Shown here: piece after piece, positions 1-10,000 of the stretch
Numbering within the stretch: position 1 is the first letter of the stretch
Layout: each line of letters opens with the position of its first letter
Assembly: GCA_902475245.1 (NCBI GenBank)
Contig: CABRYP010000010.1
Location: 1-58,964, forward strand
Reading direction: 5' to 3'
DNA from: an uncultured Collinsella sp.
GTDB taxonomy: Bacteria; Actinomycetota; Coriobacteriia; Coriobacteriales; Coriobacteriaceae
DNA: 58,964 nucleotides
Notes under the pieces: generated by a model
Seen by the model: only the letters and a program-made list of their open reading frames with translations
The model's database searches: none
Told to the model about the DNA's origin: nothing
Translations under genes and position numbers: made by a program

Positions 1-54
1 GGCCCTTGCGGCGTAGTCGCTATTTATTCAGTCCAAGTTTCGGGGCGCAGTTCA

Positions 55-75
55 CAGGCACCTTTGTGGTGGTTT
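55..75. repeat. Half copy of the ACCACC/GGTGGT hairpin repeat
   Basis: The stretch carries the right arm CACCTTTGTGGTGGT and part of the loop (ACAGGCA) of a hairpin found complete at 1653, 3865 and 10884. The left arm is not recognisable here, so this is a decayed or truncated copy just downstream of the LuxR-type gene. Bases 1-54 hold nothing else I can support. Confidence 0.5.
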
Positions 76-80
76 TTGTT

Positions 81-1487
81 TTAGGCGGAGGGGAAGGCCT
101 TGGTGAGACCGGCGCGCGTCTGCGTGTCGGTCTTTTGGTAGATAGAACTCAGGTGGCGCTGCACCATGCGCATCGAGATACCGAGCTCCTCGGCGACCTG
201 CTTGAGCGGGCGTTCATCCTGGGTCACGGCTATGAGCACGTCGACTTCGCGCGGGGTGAGAGCGTGGTTGGCGATGAAGGCCTGGCGTTGCTCCTCGATG
301 GTGGGGGCGGCGAGTGCTTCTTCTGCCAGCTGCTCGCGCTCGCGCTCCTGCTCGGTTTGGGGCAGGCGGAACAGGCCCGCGGCTACAAACGCCACACTCG
401 CCGCCACAAGCAGCATGAGCGCACCGATCATGATGAGGGCAACGTTGCCCGAGGTCACGAGGGCAAGCGAGATGCCCGATGTAGTGAATGCACATACATT
501 GTTGGCGGCGCGCCCCATGCCGGCCCAGAGGGCGGGTGCATGCATGCGCGGTGCCAGCTGTGTAAAGGTGGCGGTAAAGAACGTGACAAAAAAGCCCGAG
601 CTCAGGTAAAAGACGACAAGGCCTAGGTTGGGATCGGCGCCGGCCTCCACGGCCAGGATGGAAATGGTCGAGAGCACGGCGATGCCGAGCATGACAAGTC
701 CCATGTAGCGGCGCTCGGCAAGGTCAAAGATAAGACCGGCGGCAAGGCCGCTTGCCGCCAAAAAGAGGCGCGGCCAAGTCTGCACGGCAATGGTGCCGTG
801 GGCGTTGGAGAGTGTGACCACGTTGTCGAGGGTGGAGAACAGACAGGCAAGAATCATGACGAGCGCGATGCTCCAGCATGCCTGTTTGGCGAGGGCATGA
901 GAGGACTCAGCAAAGGGATTGATGGCGGGGCTGGAGCTCTCGGCAGCTTTTTGGGGAACGACGCTGAGGGCGGATATGGCGATAGTCGCTGCGCCAAGGA
1001 CGATGAGCTCTGCGATACCGCCGCAATTGAGCAGGTTGACGGCGAACTGCATCAGGATGCCCGCGGCATAGGCTGCTCCCGCGCCGGTGGCGAGCTTGGG
1101 ATCGTCTTGGAATGCCGTCGCGAAGGCGTGGTGAGCGGCGGCACCCAGCAGGCCGAGTCCAAGGAATGCCACGCAGCCCAGAATTTCGAGGACAAGCGGG
1201 GCCGTAGGGAACTGAATTTGGGTCAGGCCCACGATGACGATAGGGACGGCGGCGGCGTTGACGGCTGCCAGTGAGTGGCCCTTGCGCTGTGCGAGCCCGA
1301 GCAGCGGCGCGTATCCGATAAAGCCGAGCACGCTCGCACCCAGAATAAAGCCCTGTGCGATTACAACGCGTTCGGCACCGGCGAGCGGCCCGACGTTGAC
1401 GTCGAAGCGAAACTCGGCGGCAAGGAAGGCGAAGGTGAAGAGCGCGAGTGCCAGAAGCGCGTTGATTTTAGACCTGCTCAGGTTCAA
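81..1487 (-). CDS. Membrane-integrated LuxR-family transcriptional regulator (about 12 TM helices plus HTH)
   Basis: The protein is 468 aa. Roughly residues 1-375 are a string of about 12 hydrophobic helices arranged like an MFS carrier. A charged Glu/Arg-rich linker follows (about 378-400), then a C-terminal LuxR/GerE helix-turn-helix (about 410-465) beginning LTPREVDVL and containing the recognition stretch ISMRMVQRHLSSIYQK. This architecture is common in Coriobacteriia (Eggerthella, Collinsella), where it is thought to sense small molecules at the membrane and act on nearby genes; the ligand is unknown. The start is a TTG codon at 1487, preceded by AAAGGAC. The gene is divergent from the surface-protein gene at 1714, and the palindrome at 1590 lies between them, so that gene is a plausible target. 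The family call is firm; target and ligand are inference. Confidence 0.9.
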   Translation of the reverse strand: MNLSRSKINALLALALFTFAFLAAEFRFDVNVGPLAGAERVVIAQGFILGASVLGFIGYAPLLGLAQRKGHSLAAVNAAAVPIVIVGLTQIQFPTAPLVLEILGCVAFLGLGLLGAAAHHAFATAFQDDPKLATGAGAAYAAGILMQFAVNLLNCGGIAELIVLGAATIAISALSVVPQKAAESSSPAINPFAESSHALAKQACWSIALVMILACLFSTLDNVVTLSNAHGTIAVQTWPRLFLAASGLAAGLIFDLAERRYMGLVMLGIAVLSTISILAVEAGADPNLGLVVFYLSSGFFVTFFTATFTQLAPRMHAPALWAGMGRAANNVCAFTTSGISLALVTSGNVALIMIGALMLLVAASVAFVAAGLFRLPQTEQEREREQLAEEALAAPTIEEQRQAFIANHALTPREVDVLIAVTQDERPLKQVAEELGISMRMVQRHLSSIYQKTDTQTRAGLTKAFPSA

Positions 1488-1589
1488 GGACGGTCCTTTG
1501 GGTGGACGAATAATCGTGTCCTCGATTGTAGCGTTCCCGGGACGAGTGTGGCGATGGCGAAATCATATTGAATTAAACCGCAGGTAGAG

Positions 1590-1617
1590 GCCTAGGTTCA
1601 CATCTACGAACCTAGGC
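1590..1617. promoter_or_regulatory. Palindrome TAGGTTC-N8-GAACCTA (operator-like)
   Basis: This is a perfect 10-bp inverted repeat, GCCTAGGTTC / GAACCTAGGC, around an 8-base centre in the divergent region between the LuxR-type gene and the 651-aa surface protein. The same core with the same 8-base spacing recurs at 3912-3945 before the next surface gene. Both are preceded by GCAGGTAGA (1580-1588 and 3905-3913). The shared spacing and position suggest a dimeric regulator site; a transcribed hairpin is the alternative. Confidence 0.55.
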
Positions 1618-1652
1618 ATACGGAGTCATTTGGCACATCTTGGTGGTACAGA

Positions 1653-1687
1653 ACCACCGCAAAGGGGACAGGCACCTTTGTGGTGGT
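1653..1687. repeat. ACCACC/GGTGGT hairpin repeat just upstream of a ribosome binding site
   Basis: Arms ACCACCGCAAAGG and CCTTTGTGGTGGT flank a 9-base centre (GGACAGGCA). The hairpin ends 14 bases before the AAGGAGG of the gene starting at 1714, so in mRNA it would sit in the 5' leader. Related copies are at 55, 3865 and 10884. Confidence 0.65.
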
Positions 1688-1713
1688 ATGTCCCTACGAC
1701 CAAGGAGGCCGTT

Positions 1714-3669
1714 ATGAACGTAAGCCACTTTGACAAGCAAGCTCAACGTGAGTCCACCTGCTCGCTGGTTCACGGTACCTGGCGTTGTGTGGGTGCCAAA
1801 ATAGCTTGCGCCGGCGCGTGTGCGCTTATGGTCGGTCAGTTGCTGCTGCCGAGCGTGGCGCTGGCGACGGAATGCGCCGATCCCGCCGCTGGGACGGATG
1901 AGGTTGCCGCGGCTCCGGTGACGCCGACGGTTGCGGAGGATACGGCTGCAACGACCGCACCAGCTGCTTCGACCGCGCCTGCAACCGATGCTGCTCCGGC
2001 GGCGCAAGCCACCGTTGAGCCTCAGCAGACAATCCCAGCCGATGCCGCCAATGAGTCTAGCGGTGCTGCGCTCGCTGGGCAAAACGCTTCTGGCGACGAC
2101 AACGCCGCCATGCCGGCGAGCAACGCCATCATGCCCTGCGGTGTGACCGATGTTGTTGGCGGCAGCGACGTTAGGGTCAATACGACCGTGGTTTCCCGCT
2201 ACACGGACTGCGCGCTTCCGAGCAATGTCACACTCGAAAAGGGCCAGTCGTATACCCACGATTTTCTCGATGTAGAGGGTGGCATTCCAGAAACGCTTGC
2301 GAGCGAAGTCGTCGAGGTTAAGTACTACAGGGCCGATGCCGCTTCGGGCACTCTGGTCGAAGTTCAGGATGCGTCCATGTCCGACGTGACGGCTCGCTTC
2401 GAACCCGTTGGCAATCACATGAGGCTGACGCTGACCTTTACGGGTGGCGCGGCAGGCGGCTTGTATCGACTCACGCGCAATGAGGCTCTCTATATTGGCA
2501 CGGCACTGGAGTATACCGGAACTGACTATGAAGGCAGCTCGACTATCCTCAACGAAACCAGGTACGATTATTACCTCCGCTACGCCATCAATAGCGAAAT
2601 TACGCTCGTTGCGTCAGAAAACGAAGCCCTCCATAACCTGAACGTCAACGACGTGAAGACCAACTACGCGCCCGGCGAGGCGCCCCGCGCGACCGCGACG
2701 ATTCCCGCTGCTGACGCCGACAAGTACGAGATCGCCTACGAGTGCTGGGAGGAGATGGATGGCAGCGACCCCGCGGAGCTCACGCCCGTTGCCTTCTGGT
2801 ATTCCGACCCCGCCAAGTATCCGACGGGCGCGAGGAGGATCGAACACTTCGAAGAGGGCAAGTTCTACATGTATTCCGTCGAGCTGAGGCTCAAGGGCGA
2901 CAATACCGTGGGCAATGACTGCATGATGTACGTCAACGGCCATTGGACGCACCACATCAAGACCGTTAACGGCGTCTTCGCGCCAAACGCTGACAATATG
3001 CTGTGCGAGCAGCCGATCGACGAATGGCGGGCCATCGACGTTATCGAGATTAACGGCGCCACGACCACCTTCAGGGCAGGCGATAAGCCGGTCTTTACGG
3101 CGAATGTTCCGACGGGCTCCAACTCCCTTCCTCAGTGTGAGTACTGGACGGGTAGCGACGGCAGCGAGGTGAACTCTCAGGAGTTCTGGGATCAGAACAT
3201 CACGAACCACATCGACGCCTTTAAGCCTGGCGTGACCTATCGCTACAGTATCTATCTCAAGCCCGCGCGCGGATTCTACTTTACGCCCAACACCAAGCTG
3301 ATGATCAACGGCCAGGAGTGCGGCTACCAGATGGGCGAAGCGAGTGTAGTTGATCCCGAGAGCGGCTGTATCTTCACTCTGTGGCTCAACACCGATTTGA
3401 CCTTTACGCCTGAAGCCACGCCGACTCCCGATCCGCAGCCTACGCCGAATCCCAATCCGACGCCGCAGCCTGGGGTGAAGCCCGCGACAAAGCCGGTCGC
3501 GACAACCGCCATGACCAAGACGGTTGAGAAAACCACGCCGTCCAAAAAGTCCGATGCTGTCCTGGCTACCACGGGGGATACCACCGCGATGACGGTCGCC
3601 GCGCTAGGCATCGCCGGCGCAACCGTAGCCGCCGCCGGCCTCGCCGCGACCAAGCGCCGCAAGCATTAG
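1714..3669 (+). CDS. Wall-sorted surface protein, 651 aa
   Basis: The start is set by AAGGAGG at 1702-1708. The N-terminus has a basic segment and a hydrophobic export signal (about residues 28-50, ending SVALAT). An Ala/Thr/Pro-rich low-complexity stretch follows (about 50-135), then a folded region of unknown family (about 150-575) with many Tyr/Trp residues and a possible internal duplication, since FMYSVELRLK and YRYSIYLKPA occupy matching contexts. A PTPDPQPTPNPNPTP linker leads to the tail: LATTGD at about 617, a hydrophobic helix and a KRRKH basic end. This resembles an LPXTG sorting signal with Ala in place of Pro. The last ~35 residues and the DNA around them closely match the next gene, pointing to a duplicated anchor cassette. 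No sortase lies in the window. The ligand is unknown; an adhesin or structural role is inferred. Confidence 0.8.
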   Translation: MNVSHFDKQAQRESTCSLVHGTWRCVGAKIACAGACALMVGQLLLPSVALATECADPAAGTDEVAAAPVTPTVAEDTAATTAPAASTAPATDAAPAAQATVEPQQTIPADAANESSGAALAGQNASGDDNAAMPASNAIMPCGVTDVVGGSDVRVNTTVVSRYTDCALPSNVTLEKGQSYTHDFLDVEGGIPETLASEVVEVKYYRADAASGTLVEVQDASMSDVTARFEPVGNHMRLTLTFTGGAAGGLYRLTRNEALYIGTALEYTGTDYEGSSTILNETRYDYYLRYAINSEITLVASENEALHNLNVNDVKTNYAPGEAPRATATIPAADADKYEIAYECWEEMDGSDPAELTPVAFWYSDPAKYPTGARRIEHFEEGKFYMYSVELRLKGDNTVGNDCMMYVNGHWTHHIKTVNGVFAPNADNMLCEQPIDEWRAIDVIEINGATTTFRAGDKPVFTANVPTGSNSLPQCEYWTGSDGSEVNSQEFWDQNITNHIDAFKPGVTYRYSIYLKPARGFYFTPNTKLMINGQECGYQMGEASVVDPESGCIFTLWLNTDLTFTPEATPTPDPQPTPNPNPTPQPGVKPATKPVATTAMTKTVEKTTPSKKSDAVLATTGDTTAMTVAALGIAGATVAAAGLAATKRRKH

Positions 3670-3706
3670 AGCTGGGTGACGGCTCTCGTTCTCGGCCTCA
3701 GCAAAA

Positions 3707-3761
3707 TCTCAATCTGTAACACCAAACTGCCCAAAACGGCTCTAGATGTTACAGATTGAGA
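3707..3761. repeat. 55-bp palindromic repeat (copy 1 of 10)
   Basis: The copy starts TCTCAATCTGTAACA and ends TGTTACAGATTGAGA, giving 15-bp arms around a 25-base centre. It lies directly downstream of the surface gene ending at 3669, where it could also act as a transcript-end hairpin, although no T-run follows. Confidence 0.85.
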
Positions 3762-3787
3762 TGAACCGAATGGCCGCCAACCTAACG

Positions 3788-3842
3788 TCTCGATCTGTAA
3801 CACCAAGCGGGGAATTTGACCTCTAGCTGTTACAGATCGAGA
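3788..3842. repeat. 55-bp palindromic repeat (copy 2 of 10)
   Basis: The arms are TCTCGATCTGTAACA and TGTTACAGATCGAGA. It begins 81 bp after the previous copy began, the same period as in the 26.7-kb array. The rest of the 336-bp gap (3670-4005) holds the hairpin at 3865 and the palindrome at 3912. Confidence 0.85.
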
Positions 3843-3864
3843 CAAACCGATCGGCCGAGTCCAG

Positions 3865-3902
3865 AACCACCGCAAAGGTGCCTGTCCCCTTTGTGGCGGT
3901 TT
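3865..3902. repeat. ACCACC/GGTGGT hairpin repeat
   Basis: The left arm AACCACCGCAAAGG and the right arm CCTTTGTGGCGGTT enclose TGCCTGTCCC. Relative to the copy at 1653 the centre is inverted, so the element occurs in both orientations. Confidence 0.65.
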
Positions 3903-3911
3903 GCGCAGGTA

Positions 3912-3945
3912 GAACGGTAGGTTCGTATATATGAACCTACCGTTC
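3912..3945. promoter_or_regulatory. Palindrome with TAGGTTC-N8-GAACCTA core (operator-like)
   Basis: A perfect 13-bp inverted repeat, GAACGGTAGGTTC / GAACCTACCGTTC, surrounds the 8-base centre GTATATAT. It lies 61 bases before the ATG at 4006. The core and spacing match the palindrome at 1590, which makes a common regulator for the two surface genes plausible. No clear -35/-10 pair is visible next to it. Confidence 0.6.
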
Positions 3946-4005
3946 GCTTTGTTTTTGGACAACGATTACGCTGGATGACTTTTGGTTTGCAGGAAAGGAA
4001 CGACC

Positions 4006-7000
4006 ATGAGGTGGACTACTGTTCGAGCGCTTTGCCGCCGCCTGACCGTTGCCGCGGTGACCCTCACCATGGTGACGGGTTCGTTGCCCGCGGGCGCGTT
4101 TGCCGAGACCCTCACCACCGACGGCACTTTTGTGCAGACGGATAACGACCAAGCAGCCGATGCCGACGCCGCCGACCCCGCGCCCGATGCCGCCGACGCC
4201 GCGCCCGATGCCGGCGCTGCCGACCCCACAGTGCTCGATACCGGTGACACCCCTACGCCCCCGGACTCCGAGATTGCATCGGCGGCAGGCCTGACGGGCG
4301 CTGGGCAGACCGAGAGCACGCCCGTGGCCACGCTTGCCACCGATCTTGTCGAGGGGAAGGAGCTCGCCGAACAGCAGAAGCAGGAGGAGACCGCCGAAGC
4401 CGAAGCAACCTGGAATGAGGATCTTGGGCTCTGGATGACCTCGAAGGGCGCCACGGGCGTAAAGGACGAATACGACGATGGCTACGTGGCCGGCGAGCGG
4501 ACCCCCGCGCAGTACTACTTCTCGATTGATAGCCTCACCAACGAAATTTCTATCGAGTATGGCGACGCGGGCATTACCACGTTGGAGGTGCCCTCGACCA
4601 TCGACGACAAAAATGTCGTAAGCCTTACGGGTATGGGAAGCGCTGCGCTCACATCGATCACCTTCGCCCCTAATTCGCATGTCCGCTCGGTTGGAGGCTT
4701 GGGCGGCAGCAGCATCAAAGAGATCGCACTGCCCGATTCGGTCGAGGAGCTCAAGAGCTATGCATTCTACAAAAGCAAGACGCTCCAAACGGTAACCTGG
4801 CCCAACAACGCGGCCTTTACCACGATTCCCGAGCAGGCCTTTAAGGAATGTGAACAACTTGACGACAAGGTGGTGGCAACGCTGCCGACTTCGGTCAAAA
4901 CTATCGACTATCTTGCATTCGCCTATTGCGGCGTGCCACAGTTCTATGTCTCGGACACAACAGTGCTCACCTTTACGCAGATCAATGTGCCGGGCACGGT
5001 GGAGCGGATTGAGCGCAATGCCTTTGACGGGTGCTCGCATGTGTCGTCGGTGACGATCGGCGACGGCGTTAAATATATCGGGGCGCTCGCGTTCGCCTCT
5101 CTTGATCCTGCGATTGCCGGCAAAGAGATTGTGCTACCCAAAAGCGTGGAAATGATAGAGTGGGGAGCTTTTGAGAACACGAGATACGGAAACGAGACGA
5201 ACCATAATGCCGTTGCCCTGCGCGTGATGAACCCCGATCTTCAGTTTGGTGAGGCGGGCTATCCGGGCGACTATAATGAGCGCGTGACAATCGATGGCGT
5301 AACGTATGCGATTCCCTTTAGTGAAGGCCAGACCATCTATGCCTATGCGACCGATTCGGCTGGCAACCCCTCGATGGTCAAAAAGCTTGCCGATGCCGTG
5401 GCCGATCGCAAGGACTCCGTCGATTCCTCGAAGCCTGCCTACACGTTTGAGTGGATGGGCGAGGCGGCCCAGGTGACGGGCAAACTTCCCCAGAGCGCGA
5501 CGGCTACACTCGTGCAGGCGGGGCAGTCCACGCCGCTGGCGGTTGGCGATGACGGCAGCTTTACAGCGGACGCTCTCTCCAAGACGGCAGCAACGCTGCG
5601 CATTTCGCTCAGCGGTTACTATGACATGGTGCTCGCTCGCCCGGGCGACCAGATGACGGGCACATGGAATATCGGAGAGATTAAGGCGGAGGACTTTACC
5701 AAGATTCCGGCCTCGCGCGCGATTGAGCTCAACGTGGGCTATCTTGAACCGATTGTGGGCCAGGATAAGACCGAACGCATTGAGCTCGATAGTCTCGATA
5801 GCATCGATCTGACGGTGAAGAGCGGCGGCAAGACGCTTAAGCCTGCCAAGGGTGACAAGGAAAACGACTTCCGTATCCAGGGCACAGCGCTCGTGGTGTC
5901 GCAGGCCATTGCCGACGCGGACCAGGATCTGGAGATAACGCTCGAGCCCAAAGACAGCCTCAAGCTGGGTGGGGCGACGGCGACGGTGAAGCCCTCGGCC
6001 GGCAAGGTCGATATCGACTTGAAGCCCTGGGGCACGGCGACGGTCGCGACCAAGGGCGACTACCAGGGCGCTAACCGCGTGCTGGTGTTCCGTACGTCCG
6101 ACGGCAAGCTAGTTGCCGACGGTGTCACCTATTTGATGGGTTACGAAGACGATGGCACCACGCCTATCATGAAGGCCGAGACGCCGCGCCTTAAGGCCGG
6201 TTCGTACACCATCGTCGCCTTTAACAAGACGAGCTACGACATCCAAGCAACGAGCTATTCCACGTTTAGCCGCCTAGGGCTGACCGTGGGTAAGCATATC
6301 GCGCAAAAGCAGGTGAAGATCGAGGACGGCAAACAGCTCGACGTGACGCTCGACGTTCCCACGTTTGACGTGGAGACGTATCGTGCCGAGCGCGGGCTGA
6401 CGGCGGGCTCGGTTATCGCTGATTCGTCCGCGGTCGTTGGCGTGGAGACCGAGCTGCGCATTCATTACGAGCTCAAAGACAGCCAGGCTGCCAAGATTGA
6501 GATTCCGCTGGCCAAGGATGCCGTCGAGGATGTGTCCGCAGGCGCTCGCGAAGCCGGCGCCAGCTCCGATGCCATGTGGGCTGGCACAACTTGGGAGGGC
6601 GACAACCTCGTTCTCGATATGAAAAAGAGTGCGGGCGCCGATGTGTTTGTGCGCTTTAAGCCTAAGGCCGCGGGCACCTATGCCATCTCGCCGCTCATTA
6701 CGCTGGGCGAGGTGACATTGCCGCTGGGAAGCACCACACTCGAGGTTAGCGGATCGCGCATCGAGGTCGACAACACCGACGTTCACAGCCTGCTGGGCAA
6801 TGTGGCCTACGTTTATGCGGCGCCGGGCAAGAGCGTGCAGCTCGCCGTGGGGACGGGCTCGTCGGCTGCAAAGTACACCGGCAAGACCAATAAACTCGGC
6901 CGTGCCAAGATTGAATACGACCTGCCGCAGGATACGCTTGCCGCCGAGCGTGTGACGCTCGAAGCGCGCGTGGGCTCGACCGATGTTGCCGCCGCTGCTG

Positions 7001-10000
7001 CCGAGGTAACGGCTCGCAATTATGTGCGCTATGTTCCGAGCGCTTCGGTCTGGAACTTTGATGTGACGTATCGTGGCGGTACGCAAAACTTGGTCAAGGA
7101 CGGCAAGGACACCGGCAAGAGCCTGTGGACCTTCCATCATCTGCCACAAAAGAAGAACGCCTACTGGACTTTTGACATCACGCTCGAGGTGGGAAACGAA
7201 GAGGCCGCCAACACGCTCGACCTGTACGTGGACTGCGTGGATGGCAAGACGGTGACGATTCCTCTGACTCAAAAGTCGCGCGAGGGCACCCGTGTGCGCT
7301 ATGTGGCGGAGTATGTGGACGAGGGTTACCTTAAGCTGCTCGACGAGTTTAACAAGGCGAATGACTCGACCTATGTGAACTGCGGTAACTTTGAGCAGAT
7401 CTTTATGCCGCAGACCTACCGCATCTCCAATGCTCAGCTTATGACCATGCTGAGTTTTGACGCCAACGCTTCGGCCAAAAAGCATTCCGCCGCGGCCGAG
7501 GAGCGCCAGCAGGAGTTCTCGAATGCCGTGCAGCAGTGGCACGAATATATGATGGATAACTCGTTTAATGATGTCGACGAGGCCTTTAACGACGCGATTG
7601 ACCAGATGGTCGCCGATGCGTTTGCCGAGGAGGACAAGGACGGTAAAGAGGACGAAGCCCAAGGTGGAGCTGCCCGTAAGGCTCGTCGCGCCCCTGCCGC
7701 CAGCGACGGCGAGGGTGATGGTGCTGGCAACGACGAGGCCGCGCAGTTTGCGGCTGAGCTCAAGGCCGCGGTCGGCGGGTCGGCGGCGCTGCTAACCCAG
7801 CAGGGCGACAGCTATGGCGTCAATGTGGACAAGATGATCTTTGAGGATGCTTACGGCACCAGCGAGGATTGGTGTCAGGAACTCGCGGCGGCCCAGGGCG
7901 CGAATGCTGCGGATGCGGCCGCCATCAAGGAGCTCGTCGACCATGCATCGCGAGCGGAGTTTATTGCCCAGCAGGCCGAGGACCTGGTGGGCCAGTCGAT
8001 GGGTATCGGCCAGCTCAACCAATACGGAAGCTGGAATGACGCAACCGCTGCGGCACTCAACAAGTGTGCGGGCATTAAGGCCAGCGAGTACAACGGCCAG
8101 TCGACGAGCGGGTTTAACGATTTGGGCCAGGCGCTCGGCAGCTCGCTGAGCTACAAGGCGGCTGACGACGATACCGTCAAGGGCTTTAAGGTCGCCGCGC
8201 CCGATGGCGAGCAGACGGCCTATATTGAGTCGGAGTTTATCGAGAACTCCAATAACAACAAGAACCAGGCGCTTCTGTTTAACTCGATCGCCATGCAGTG
8301 CGACATTCTGGACAACCTGTACGACAACTGGAATGTGGTCCATAGCCTCAACAACTCCAAGGTGCGCGGATGGCTCATGGCCTGGAGGCGCAACGACGAC
8401 GTGAGCGCCCATATGAAGCTCATCCGCACGATTCGTTCGCTCAAGAGCTATAAGATCGAGTGCGAGATGTTCGGACAGGTCTTTAAGACCGATGCGTGGA
8501 AGGCGGCCGGCCAGGCGTTTCCCGCGGCGACCCAGGGCATCGGCATCTTTACCGGCATTTACGGCGTGAACGATGCCAGCAAGAACTGGGAGAACGTGAA
8601 CGTCCGTATGCAGAAGGTGAAGGGCGAGCGCGAGGGCTATGAGCTTCAGCATACGCGCTTGCTTGCCAAGCCCGAGAAGACCGAGGACGACTGGAAGTGC
8701 ATTTACGCGCTGCGCGATGCCATGGAGAAGGCGCGTGCGTTTGAGAATCTGCTGTATCGCCAGCTCTGCCACGATAGCACCGATGTGGCGGTGGGCTCCA
8801 TTATGACAATCGCCGGCGTGCTGACGGCCGGTTCGGCGGGTACCGTGGTGGGCGCTGCCTATGACGCGGCTTCGACCAGCGTAGGTTCGGAGCGCGCGAT
8901 TAAGCTGACCAATGCCGAATGCGCCTACGATGTTGCCTGCGAGCAGGTGGAGCGCGCGTGCCAGAATCGTATTACGGTCAACTGGGGCGAGCTGACCGAT
9001 GCCGAGGTCTACAAGGCCAACAAGGACGGCTTGATCTCGGACGAGAAGATGCAGTCGATCTTCGAGGCGCGTTATCGCAATGTGGCTGCCAAGGCTGCAC
9101 CCGACCCCGCGGGCGTGGTGTACGAGGGCCTGCTGTCCAATACGGTTGAAGGCGCGACGGTTGAGCTGTGGAGCGCCGACGATGCGGCCGGTACCAATGC
9201 GGTATGTTGGGATGCCGAGGAGTATGAGCAGGACAATCCGCTTGCAACGGGTGCGGACGGTGCATACAACTGGAATACGCCGACCGGCTGGTATCAGGTG
9301 CGCGTGACCAAGGACGGGTATGAAGAGGCGCGTTCGGCTTGGCTGCGCGTGCCGCCGATTCAGACTGAGGTGAACATTGGCTTGGTGTCGACGGCGGCAC
9401 CCGAGGTGGCTTCGGCCCATGCCTATACCGATTGCATCGAGGTTGAGTTTGCGCAGTATATGGATGCGAGCGACGATGCCCTGGTCGCATTGTGCGCGCA
9501 GGGCTTGGGCGACGTGACGTATACGTGGCTCGACAAACAGGACGATCCCAATGGCAAGCCGCTATCGCGCGTGCTGCGTATTCGCTATGCCGATGCGCGT
9601 GAGGCGGGCTCGACGGTGGCGTTTGAGCTCGACGGTGCTCGCAACTACGCCGGCACGGCCATGGCGCGCTGGGCAAGTGGCGAGCTTGTCGTGGGCGTTC
9701 GTGCCGACAAACTCAAACTCAACGTGGAGCAGGCCGTGACCATGCTTGATGGCGGTGACTTTGAGCTGGTGGCGCACGTGACCGATAAGGCGGGCAAGCC
9801 GTTTGCGGGCGCCAAGGTTAGTGTTGGGCTGGAGTCCTCGGCTATCTGCTCTGTCGATGCCACCCAGGCCGTGACGGGCGAGGACGGCGCGGCGACGTTT
9901 GTGCTGCATGGTGCTCTGCCCGGTTTGACGACGTTGACGGCGACGGTGGATGACACGGCGCTGTCCAAGCAGGTCGACGTTCGCGTGTCTGCCGAGGCAG

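Noticed and set aside
7792..9420. 542-aa open frame on the minus strand
   Set aside because: It is antisense to the 2200-aa surface protein and has shadow-type composition.
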